From: Deltaproteobacteria bacterium
GTDB taxonomy: Bacteria; Myxococcota_A; Bradymonadia; UBA7976; VGTA01
Reading direction: 5' to 3'
NCBI GenBank assembly: GCA_016874875.1
Contig: VGTA01000055.1
Coordinates: 1 to 10,738 of the forward strand
DNA length: 10,738 nucleotides
In this document: in pieces, positions 1 to 6,149 of the stretch
How positions within the stretch are numbered: position 1 is the stretch's first letter
Layout of the letters: every line of letters begins with the position of its first letter
Notes under the pieces: generated by a model
Database searches by the model: none
Told to the model about the DNA's origin: nothing
The model's input: the letters and a program-made list of their open reading frames with translations, nothing else
Program-made: the position numbers and the translations under genes

Positions 1-1
1 G

Positions 2-1561
2 GAGACGCGCGAGATCTCCGCGCTCTCCCCCGTGGAGCAGCGCCAGCTCTTTGGGTTCGTGCCGGGGGAGATGTTTGGCGAGGACGAGCCCACGCCCATG
101 CCGAGCGAGGGGCGCCTGCGCGCCCCTGAGGACGATTTCGCCCCGCCGCCGTCGCTCTCGCGCGCCCCCGCGTCGTCGCTCTCGCGTGCTCCCGCGCCGG
201 ACGCCCCGGCGCGCCTCGCGGAGCGCGAGCGCCTGCGGCGCGAGGAGCGGGCGCGCGAGGAGCGGGCGCGCGAGGAGCGGGCGCGCGAGGAGCGGGCGCG
301 CGAGGAGCAGGCGCGCGAGGAGCAGGCGCGCGAGGAGCGGGCGCGCGAGGAGCAGGCGCGCGAGGAGCGGGCGCGCGAGGAGCAGGCGCGCGAGGAGCGG
401 GCGCGCGAGGAGCGGCGGCGCGACGCCCTCTGGCGCGAGGAGCAGCGGCGCGAGGAGCTGCGGCGCGAGGAGCTGCGGCGCGAGCGCGCGCTCCGCGAGG
501 AGCTAGAGCGCGCGCAGCAGGCGCGGGAGGCGCGCGACGAGCAGGAGCGCCTCTGGCGCGAGCAGCAGGCGCGCGAGGCGCGCGACGAGCAGGAGCGCCT
601 CTGGCGCGAGGGCCAGGAGCGCGAGGAGCAGGAGCGCCTCTGGCGCGAGCAGCAGGCGCACGAGCGGCAGCTCCGCGAGCGTGAGCTCGAGCCGCGCCCG
701 TTCGCCATCTCGCGCCCGCCGCTGTCGCAGAGCTCCAACGCCCACTTCCAGGGCCCCTCGGAGAAGCCCGACTCGGGGCGTGCCGAGCCGCGGGTGTCGC
801 ACCCGATTCAAGACATCTACATCACCGGCAACTATGACCGGCTGGCGCGGGGGCAGACGCCGCCGTCGCAGCCCTCGCGGCAGGCGTCGCCGCCGGTGAG
901 CGGGTCGGCGCCGGCGCGCCCCTCGAGTCCAATGAGCCCCTCGAGCCCGGGGGGCGCCGCCGCGCAGCGCCCCGCCCCCCCCGGGCCCATTCACGCCCCC
1001 CCCCCCGCGCCCCTCCTGCTCCACGTCGAGGGGCCCGACCTGCCGCTGGACGACGCGGGGGGCGCCACGCACGAGGAGCTCGGCCCCGCGCGCCTCTTCG
1101 CGGGCGCCGCGCCGTCGCTGAGCGACGCGCCGAGCGCCCTCCCGCCGCCGCCCCTCAGGAACTTTGGCGCGCACCTCATCGCGTTTGTGGGCATCGCGAC
1201 GCTCTCGTGGATGATGCGCGATTCGCTGCGGGAGCTGCTGCAGGGCGCGCCGCCCGCCGCCGGGCCGCTCACGCCGTCGGCGCCGCTCACGCCCCCGGCG
1301 GGGCTGATGCCCCCGGCGGCGCCCACGCCCGCCGCGGCGCTCAGCCGCGTGCGCCTGGTGGTGGACGCGGAGGCGGCGAGCTTCTTTAAGATGATCGACG
1401 GGCGCCCGGTGGAGGTGTGTGTGCAGGCACAGGAGTGCGACGTGAGCGTGGGCGATGAGGTGCTGGTGTCGTCTCCACGCCACCACGCGCACACCCTCAC
1501 GCCCGAGGCGCTGCGCCCGCACGGCGGCGGGGTGTGGCGCGTAGAGCTGGCGCCCAAGTGA
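2..1561 (+). CDS. Single-pass membrane protein with long Arg/Glu-rich coiled coil (5' partial, unknown function)
   Basis: The frame is open to the left edge of the window. The first internal start (GTG at 32) has no Shine-Dalgarno sequence, so the gene most likely begins upstream. In order the product shows: a short acidic/Pro stretch; a highly charged segment (about 215-700) built of AREER/AREEQ and ERLWREQ-type repeats, predicted to be coiled coil or single alpha helix; a Pro/Ser/Ala-rich linker (about 700-1150) with the motif IQDIYITGNYDRLARG near 805; one hydrophobic helix (about 1169-1216, AHLIAFVGIATLSWMM); a second Pro/Ala linker; and a small C-terminal domain with two Cys (VEVCVQAQEC). 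This cytoplasmic-helix-periplasm layout is common in deltaproteobacterial Ser/Thr kinase tails and gliding or regulatory proteins, but no kinase motif is visible here. Function is not recognised. The stop lies 49 nt before miaE. Confidence 0.8.
   Translation, partial: ETREISALSPVEQRQLFGFVPGEMFGEDEPTPMPSEGRLRAPEDDFAPPPSLSRAPASSLSRAPAPDAPARLAERERLRREERAREERAREERAREERAREEQAREEQAREERAREEQAREERAREEQAREERAREERRRDALWREEQRREELRREELRRERALREELERAQQAREARDEQERLWREQQAREARDEQERLWREGQEREEQERLWREQQAHERQLRERELEPRPFAISRPPLSQSSNAHFQGPSEKPDSGRAEPRVSHPIQDIYITGNYDRLARGQTPPSQPSRQASPPVSGSAPARPSSPMSPSSPGGAAAQRPAPPGPIHAPPPAPLLLHVEGPDLPLDDAGGATHEELGPARLFAGAAPSLSDAPSALPPPPLRNFGAHLIAFVGIATLSWMMRDSLRELLQGAPPAAGPLTPSAPLTPPAGLMPPAAPTPAAALSRVRLVVDAEAASFFKMIDGRPVEVCVQAQECDVSVGDEVLVSSPRHHAHTLTPEALRPHGGGVWRVELAPK
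251..415 (+). repeat. 15-bp tandem repeat encoding AREE(R/Q), 11 units
   Basis: Eleven head-to-tail copies of gcgcgcgaggagcgg, each coding A-R-E-E-R or A-R-E-E-Q. In my reading all units are identical except for one base (cgg or cag), in the order R R R Q Q R Q R Q R R. Such uniformity suggests recent expansion or homogenisation. A related RREER unit precedes it. Confidence 0.95.
521..616 (+). repeat. 48-bp direct repeat encoding a 16-residue coiled-coil unit
   Basis: Two adjacent copies of a 48-bp unit (521-568 and 569-616) encode AREARDEQERLWREQQ and its near-identical copy. They differ near the start (gcgcggg versus gcgcgag) and at the end. A degenerate third copy (EREEQERLWREQQ) follows to about 660. 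They extend the charged helix of the host protein. Confidence 0.85.
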
Positions 1562-1610
1562 GCGCGCGGGCGGCCAGCGGGGCGCGGGCGGCGCGCGGGG
1601 AGGGGGCGGC

Positions 1611-2192
1611 GTGCTGAGGTTGATGACGGAGACGCCGTGGGCGTGGGCGCTGGAGGCGCGCGGGGCGGTGGAGGAGCTCCTGATCGACCACGCGCACTGC
1701 GAGAAGAAGGCGGCGTCCACGGCGGTGACGCTCCTCTTTAAGTACCCCGAGCGCCTCCACATGCTGCAGCCGCTCAGCGCCCTCGCCCGCGAGGAGCTGG
1801 CGCACTTTGAGCTGGTCTTGGAGCACCTCGCGCGCCGGGGCCTCTCGTATCGCCGCCTCACGCCCTCCCCCTACGCCGGCAGGCTCCTCGCCGCGGCCCG
1901 CCGCGAGGAGCCGCACCTGCTCCTCGACACGCTCCTCTGCTGCGCGCTCATCGAGGCGCGGAGCTGTGAGCGCATGACGCTCCTCGCGGAGGTGTTCGCG
2001 GGGGTGGACGACGAGCTCGCGCGCCTCTATCGAGGGCTGCTGGCGAGCGAGGCGCGCCACCACGCCACCTACGTGGACCTCGCCCTCGAGGGGTTTGAGG
2101 AGGCGGCGGTGCGCGCGCGGCTCGCCGAGCTGGCGCGGCGCGAGGGAGAGGTCTTGAGCGCGCCGCGCGGGCCGCTTAGGATGCACAGCTAG
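1611..2192 (+). CDS. miaE: tRNA 2-methylthio-N6-isopentenyladenosine(37) hydroxylase (MiaE)
   Basis: 193 aa, the usual length for MiaE. It is a ferritin-like diiron monooxygenase that hydroxylates ms2i6A to ms2io6A at position 37 of tRNAs reading U-starting codons, acting in the cytoplasm after MiaA and MiaB, neither of which is in the window. The diiron ligand set is readable: E31 in DHAHCEKKAAS, E62 and H65 in REELAHFE, E115 in IEARSCER, and E147 and H150 in SEARHH, giving the two ExxH motifs of the fold. The GTG start at 1611 has a GGGAGGGGG ribosome-binding site 1598-1606 and gives the N-terminus expected for the family (MLRLMTETPW). ATG 1623 would remove four residues. The gap to the preceding gene is 49 nt and to codA 70 nt, so co-transcription is possible. 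Confidence 0.95.
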   Translation: MLRLMTETPWAWALEARGAVEELLIDHAHCEKKAASTAVTLLFKYPERLHMLQPLSALAREELAHFELVLEHLARRGLSYRRLTPSPYAGRLLAAARREEPHLLLDTLLCCALIEARSCERMTLLAEVFAGVDDELARLYRGLLASEARHHATYVDLALEGFEEAAVRARLAELARREGEVLSAPRGPLRMHS

Positions 2193-2229
2193 GGCGCGGC
2201 GCGCGCCCCGCCCCGCGCGGGCGCACGCC

Positions 2230-2256
2230 CCCCGCGCCTGGCGGGGTGAGAGAGGG
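2230..2256 (+). promoter_or_regulatory. GC hairpin abutting the codA ribosome-binding site
   Basis: CCCCGC (2230-2235) and GCGGGG (2241-2246) can pair around a 5-nt loop. The purine-rich site GAGAGAGGG (2248-2256) follows at once, 6 nt before the ATG at 2263. A second palindrome, CCCGCGCGGG, sits at 2212-2221. The hairpin could modulate initiation, but such pairings are frequent by chance at this base composition. Confidence 0.25.
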
Positions 2257-2262
2257 CTGAGC

Positions 2263-3555
2263 ATGCTGGATCTGTTGGTCACGGACGTCCGCACCCCCGA
2301 CGGGCGCGAGGTGGACATCGGCGTGGTGGGGGACCGCGTGGTCGCCCTCGGCGCCGTGTCGCGGCAGGCGGCGGAGCAGGCGCGGCGGGTGGTGCAGGGG
2401 GGAGGGCTGCTCGTGAGTCCGCCGTTCGTGGACGCGCACTTCCACCTCGACGCCGCCCTCACCCTCGGGCGCCCGCGCCTCAACGCGTCGGGGACGCTGC
2501 TGGAGGGCATCGCGCTGTGGGCGGAGCAGAAGCCGTCGCTCACCGAGGAGGACATCGCCGCGCGCGCCCTGCGCCTGATCGCGTGGGCGGCGGCGCGCGG
2601 GACGCTGGCGATGCGGAGCCACGTGGACACCTGCGACCCCGCCCTCCGCGCCGCGCGCGCCCTCGTGGAGGTGCGCCGGCGCGTGGCGCCCTTCTTTGAC
2701 CTCCAGCTCGTGGCGTTCCCCCAGGACGGCTACCTCCGCCACCCGCGCGGGGTCGAGCTGCTGTCGGAGGCGCTCGACCTCGGGGTGGACGTGGTGGGCG
2801 GCATCCCCCACTTTGAGCGGACGGCGCAGGCGGGGCGCGAGAGCGTGGAGCGCCTGTGTCGCCTCGCGGCGGACCGCGGGCTGCGCGTGGATATGCACTG
2901 CGATGAGAACGATGACCCGCAGTCGCGCCACGTGGAGGTGCTCGCGGAGCAGGCGGTCCGCTTTGGGCTGCAGGGGCGCGTCACCGCCTCCCACGTCACG
3001 TCGCTCCACTCCGCCCCCAACGACTACGCCTTTAAGCTGCTGCCGCTCTTGGCGGAGGCGGGGGTGCACGTGGTGGCCAACCCGCTCATCAACATCACGC
3101 TGCAGGGGCGGCAGGACTCGTACCCCAAGCGCCGCGGCATGACGCGGGCGCCGGAGCTGATGGCGGCTGGGGTGAACGTGTCGTTTGGGCATGACTGCGT
3201 GATGGACCCGTGGTACGCGCTCGGCTCCGCCGACCTGCTCGAGGTGGCGCACATGGGGCTGCACGTGGCGCAGCTGACGAGTCTGGCGGGCATGCGCGCG
3301 TGCTTTGACGCGGTGACGGTGAATCCGGCGCGCGCGCTCGGGCTCGAGGGGTGGGCGCTGGCGGAGGGGGGGCGGGCGGACTTCGTGCTGCTGCACGCGC
3401 GCGACCCCGTGGAGGCGCTCCGCCTCCGCGCGGCGCGCCGGCTGGTGGTGAGTCGGGGGCGCGTGGTGGCGGAGGGGCCGGCGCCGGCGATGCTGCTCAC
3501 GCTGCCGGGGGAGGCGCCGCGCGCGGTGGATTTCTTGGGCGACGCGGGGCGCTGA
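2263..3555 (+). CDS. codA: Cytosine deaminase-type amidohydrolase (CodA family)
   Basis: 430 aa, like E. coli CodA, and collinear with it throughout. It is a TIM-barrel metal-dependent hydrolase that deaminates cytosine to uracil (isoguanine and related bases in some members) for pyrimidine salvage in the cytoplasm. Visible active-site residues are the HxH metal ligands H59 and H61 (DAHFHLDAA), substrate-contact Q154 (AFPQDG), H212 and E215 (MHCDEND), H244 (TASHVTSLHS) and catalytic D311 (FGHDCVMDPWY). Other CodA blocks include NPLINITLQGRQDSYPKRRG and the C-terminal small beta domain. One active-site change stands out: the residue after D311 is Cys (C312), where E. coli has Asp314. The ATG has a good ribosome-binding site. 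No cytosine permease (codB) is adjacent. Exact substrate is uncertain because of the C312 change. Confidence 0.9.
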   Translation: MLDLLVTDVRTPDGREVDIGVVGDRVVALGAVSRQAAEQARRVVQGGGLLVSPPFVDAHFHLDAALTLGRPRLNASGTLLEGIALWAEQKPSLTEEDIAARALRLIAWAAARGTLAMRSHVDTCDPALRAARALVEVRRRVAPFFDLQLVAFPQDGYLRHPRGVELLSEALDLGVDVVGGIPHFERTAQAGRESVERLCRLAADRGLRVDMHCDENDDPQSRHVEVLAEQAVRFGLQGRVTASHVTSLHSAPNDYAFKLLPLLAEAGVHVVANPLINITLQGRQDSYPKRRGMTRAPELMAAGVNVSFGHDCVMDPWYALGSADLLEVAHMGLHVAQLTSLAGMRACFDAVTVNPARALGLEGWALAEGGRADFVLLHARDPVEALRLRAARRLVVSRGRVVAEGPAPAMLLTLPGEAPRAVDFLGDAGR

Positions 3556-3557
3556 GG

Positions 3558-4859
3558 GTGCGCGCGCCCCCGCCCGCCGCGCCCGCCCCGGCGCACGTCG
3601 CCTTCGTCGTCCCGCCGCTCACGGGGCACATCAACCCCACCGTCGCCGTGGGGCAGGCGCTCCTCGCCCGCGGGCACCGCGTCACCTGGGTGGGGCACGC
3701 CGAGGCGCTCGCCCGCTCCCTCCCCGCCCCTCTGCCCCCCGGCGGCGCCGTGTGGGCGCTCGGGGAGCACCTGAGCGCCGAGCGGCTGGGGGCGCTGCAC
3801 GCGGGGCGGGAGGCGCGGGGGCTGGCGGCGTTTCAGTTCTTGTGGGAGGGGGTGCTGCTGCCGCTCGCCGAGGAGGGCTACGCGGAGGTCCTCGCCGCCC
3901 TCGCCGCGCTCAAGCCCGATCTGTGCGTGGTGGACCAGCAGGCGCTCGCCGGCGCCCTCGCCTGCCGAGCGCTGGGGCTGCCGTGGCTCACCTCGTGCAC
4001 CACGTCGGCGGCGATCGTGGACGCCCTCGGGGAGCTCACGCAGCTCAAGGGGTGGCTCGACGCGCAGCGCGCCCGCCTGCTCGCCGCCCTGCCGCTCGCC
4101 GAGGCGACGCGCGCGCAGGTGGCGGCGGAGGAGCGCGAGATGGGCTCCTTTGAGCTGTCGCCGCGGGGGGTGCTGGTGTTCTCGAGCGAGCGCCTGGCGC
4201 GGGCGGCGCACCCAGAGGCGCGCTTTGGGGAGGTCTATCACTTCGTGGGGCCCGCCCTCAAGGTGGCGCGCGCGCCGATTCCGTTCGATTGGTCTCTGCT
4301 GCGCGCGGGGGTGTCGCGCGTGTACTTCTCGCTCGGGACGCTCAACGGGGAGCGGGGGGCGCGGGTGTATGCGGCGCTGTGCGAGGCGCTGGGGGGGGAG
4401 GCGGGGCTTCAGGTGATCGCGGCGGCGCCGCCGGCGCTGTTCCCGAGTCCGCCGCCGGAGAACTTTGTGGTGTGCGCGCGCGTGCCGCAGCTCGAGCTCC
4501 TGCGTCACGTGGACCTCGTGGTCACCCACGCCGGTCACAACACCACCTGCGAGGCGCTCGCTCACGGGCTGCCGCTGCTGGCGCTGCCCATCAAGGACGA
4601 TCAGCCGGTGGTGGCGGAGCAGGTGCGGGCGGTGGGGGCGGGGCTGCGCTTGCCGTTTGGGCGCGTGACGGCGCCTAGGCTCCGCGAGGCGGTGTGGCGC
4701 CTGCTCCGCGAGCCGTCGTTCCGCGAGGCGGCGCGCGGGGTGGCGGCGGAGTTCGCGCGCGAGGACGGGGCGGACGGGGGGGCGCGGGTGGTGGAGGGGG
4801 CGCTGCGCGCGCGCGGGGCGGGGGGCGGGGCGGGCGGGTTGGGCGCGCTCCGCAAATAG
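3558..4859 (+). CDS. GT1-family (MGT/UGT-like) glycosyltransferase
   Basis: 433 aa GT-B-fold enzyme expected to move a sugar from a nucleotide-sugar donor to a small lipophilic acceptor. The N-terminal Rossmann domain opens with AFVVPPLTGHINPTVAVGQA, containing the conserved GHxxP with the presumed catalytic base H24. The C-terminal donor-binding domain has FSLGTLN (258-263), THAGHNTTCEAL (323-334) and PIKDDQP (344-350), where D348/Q349 match the sugar-contacting DQ of the UGT signature. I chose the GTG at 3558, 2 nt after the codA stop, because it places the first beta strand right after a short Pro/Ala leader. A GTG further upstream (3351) would run through the end of codA. The tight spacing implies translational coupling with codA. 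Sugar and acceptor cannot be read from sequence; carotenoid, macrolide or glycolipid glycosylation are all possible. Confidence 0.88.
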   Translation: MRAPPPAAPAPAHVAFVVPPLTGHINPTVAVGQALLARGHRVTWVGHAEALARSLPAPLPPGGAVWALGEHLSAERLGALHAGREARGLAAFQFLWEGVLLPLAEEGYAEVLAALAALKPDLCVVDQQALAGALACRALGLPWLTSCTTSAAIVDALGELTQLKGWLDAQRARLLAALPLAEATRAQVAAEEREMGSFELSPRGVLVFSSERLARAAHPEARFGEVYHFVGPALKVARAPIPFDWSLLRAGVSRVYFSLGTLNGERGARVYAALCEALGGEAGLQVIAAAPPALFPSPPPENFVVCARVPQLELLRHVDLVVTHAGHNTTCEALAHGLPLLALPIKDDQPVVAEQVRAVGAGLRLPFGRVTAPRLREAVWRLLREPSFREAARGVAAEFAREDGADGGARVVEGALRARGAGGGAGGLGALRK

Positions 4860-4874
4860 GAAGCCGCTTCCGCG

Positions 4875-5732
4875 TTAGGGCGCTCGCCGCTCTCGCGCCT
4901 CGCCCGCGCCGGCGAGCGCCTCGCTCAGCAGGTCGCCGATGAGCGCGCGCGCCGCCGCCGCCGCCGCCTCGTCCCACTCGGGGCGCGCGCCGCGCAGGGG
5001 GGCGCGCTCGTCGCGCAGGTAGGCGCGCTGCGAGAGCTCGAGCTGTACGGCGTGGACGCCCTCGGCGGGGCGCCCGTAGTGGCGCGTGATGTAGCCGCCC
5101 TTGAAGCGCCCGTCCATCACCCAGGTGCGCGCGCCGGGGCCCTGGGTGGCGGGGTGGCGGGCGAGGAGGGCCTCGACGCGCGCGCGCGCCTCGGGGGCGC
5201 AGGCGCGCCCGGAGTGGGTGCCGATGTTGAGGTCGGGGAGGAGGCCCTCAAAGAGCAGGGGGACCTCGCTGCGGATGGAGTGCGCCTCCCACAGCAGCGC
5301 CCAGCCGTGGCGCGCCACGGCGGCGTCGAGGGCGGCGCGGAGGGCGCGGTGGTAGGGGCGCCAGTACGCCTCCACCCGCCGCGCCCGCTCCGCCGCGCTC
5401 ACGTCGCCGCCGTGGGGGTAGAGGGGGGCGCCCTCAAAGGTCTCGCGGGGGCAGAGGCCGGTGGTGCGCTGCCCGGGGTAGAGGCTCTCGTCGCTCTCGG
5501 GGCGGTTGAGGTCCACGGCGTAGCGCGAGAGGTGGGCGGAGAGGAGGGTGGCGTCGTGGGCGGCGGCGAGGGGGGCGTAGAGCTCGCGCAGGTGCCAGTC
5601 GGTGTCGCCGCTCAGGAGGGCGGCGGGGGTGAGCTGGGCGGCGACCTCGGGGGGGAGCGCCACGCCCGTGTGGGGGGCGCTGATGATGAGGGGGCCGGCG
5701 CCGCGCGTCAGGTGGAAAAGTGGGTCGCTCAT
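4875..5732 (-). CDS. hutG: N-formylglutamate amidohydrolase (HutG/FGase family)
   Basis: 285 aa, within the range of the FGase family (Pfam N-formylglutamate amidohydrolase). These zinc-type hydrolases release formate from N-formyl-L-glutamate at the end of one histidine degradation route. Family blocks are clear: IISAPHTGVALPPEV (H21), SGDTDWHLRELY (D43, D45), SRYAVDLNRP (R70 to R77), LWEAHSIRS (E149, H151), GGYITRHYG near 215 and VQLELSQRAYL (Q230, E232). The ATG at 5732 has a GAGGAG site about 8 nt upstream. The gene converges on the glycosyltransferase (15-nt gap) and diverges from the acyl carrier protein gene. No hutH, hutU, hutI or hutF is nearby, so its physiological link to histidine use is inferred from the family only; other N-formyl or N-acyl amino acids are possible substrates. 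Confidence 0.9.
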   Translation of the reverse strand: MSDPLFHLTRGAGPLIISAPHTGVALPPEVAAQLTPAALLSGDTDWHLRELYAPLAAAHDATLLSAHLSRYAVDLNRPESDESLYPGQRTTGLCPRETFEGAPLYPHGGDVSAAERARRVEAYWRPYHRALRAALDAAVARHGWALLWEAHSIRSEVPLLFEGLLPDLNIGTHSGRACAPEARARVEALLARHPATQGPGARTWVMDGRFKGGYITRHYGRPAEGVHAVQLELSQRAYLRDERAPLRGARPEWDEAAAAAARALIGDLLSEALAGAGEARERRAP

Positions 5733-5844
5733 GGGCTCGTCTCCTCATTCTCCCTTGCGGGGCGCCCCAGAAGTCTTAAAGATGTGGGGCGGGCGCCGCG
5801 CGGCGCGCGCTCAAGACGACAGGACAGGACGGAGACATCAGACC
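5733..5844. promoter_or_regulatory. Divergent intergenic region with promoter-like boxes and two palindromes
   Basis: This 112-bp gap separates hutG (-) from the acyl carrier protein gene (+) and is among the few AT-containing gaps in the GC-rich half. On the + strand TTGCGG (5755-5760) and TAAAGA (5777-5782) are 16 nt apart, a weak sigma70-like pair. Between them lies the 10-bp palindrome GGGGCGCCCC (5759-5768), and downstream the 14-bp palindrome GCGCCGCGCGGCGC (5793-5806), both candidate operator sites. GGAG at 5831-5834 is the ribosome-binding site of the downstream gene; GAGGAG on the other strand (about 5741-5746) serves hutG. Promoter strength and any regulator are not known. Confidence 0.4.
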
Positions 5845-6141
5845 ATGAGCCACTCGGAGACTCAAGCGCTGCTCGGTGAGGTCGCGCGGCTGATCCTCGC
5901 GGTGATGGAGGAGGAGGAGGGCGCGGTGGCGATCACGCTCGAGACGCGCTTCCAGGCCGACCTCGAGCTCGAGAGCATCGAGCTGATCGCCCTCGGGGAC
6001 GCGCTGCGGGCGCGCTACGGGGAGGGCCTGAGCGTGGCGTCGTGGCTCACCGCGCTCTCCCTCGAGGACCTGATGGACCTCAAGGTGGGCGACCTGGTGT
6101 CGTGGCTCGCCGGCGAGCTGGCCGCCGGGCGGGGCGGCTGA
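5845..6141 (+). CDS. Acyl carrier protein
   Basis: 98 aa, a little longer than the usual 75-90. The phosphopantetheine attachment motif reads DLELESIELIAL, with S44 as the expected site for the 4'-phosphopantetheine arm at the start of helix II, as in the DSLE/DSIE motif of fatty acid and polyketide carriers. An acidic helix I (MEEEEGAVAI) precedes it, and helices III-IV follow (SLEDLMDLKVGDLVSWLAGEL). The ATG at 5845 follows GGAG at a 10-nt spacing; the reading frame extends upstream but without a better start. It is the first gene of a unit with two alpha/beta hydrolases (8 nt to the next). A stand-alone carrier with hydrolases and no ketosynthase nearby suggests a specialised acyl transfer or thioester pathway rather than housekeeping fatty acid synthesis. 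A holo-ACP synthase must come from elsewhere. Confidence 0.9.
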   Translation: MSHSETQALLGEVARLILAVMEEEEGAVAITLETRFQADLELESIELIALGDALRARYGEGLSVASWLTALSLEDLMDLKVGDLVSWLAGELAAGRGG

Positions 6142-6149
6142 GGCGCGCG

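Noticed and set aside
251..415. Possible CRISPR array or other non-coding repeat
   Set aside because: The units are 15 bp, contiguous without spacers and in frame with a coding region.
3351..3557. Upstream GTG start for the glycosyltransferase
   Set aside because: It would place 69 codons inside codA in another frame, with low-complexity Gly/Ala/Arg sequence before the conserved first strand.
503..4565. Long antisense ORFs on the - strand (503-1861, 1497-2630, 2176-3396, 3024-4565), up to 513 codons
   Set aside because: They lie opposite recognised genes, have Arg/His/Pro-heavy composition and no family motifs; very high G+C removes stop codons from shadow frames.
4859..4871. Hairpin GGAAGCCGCTTCC between the convergent glycosyltransferase and hutG ends as a bidirectional terminator
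   Set aside because: The stem is short, the usable loop is only 3-5 nt, and no T tract follows on either strand.
6042..6149. Upstream ATG start for the first alpha/beta hydrolase
   Set aside because: It lies inside the carrier-protein gene and adds Arg/Gly-rich sequence unlike the family N-terminus; GTG 6150 fits better.
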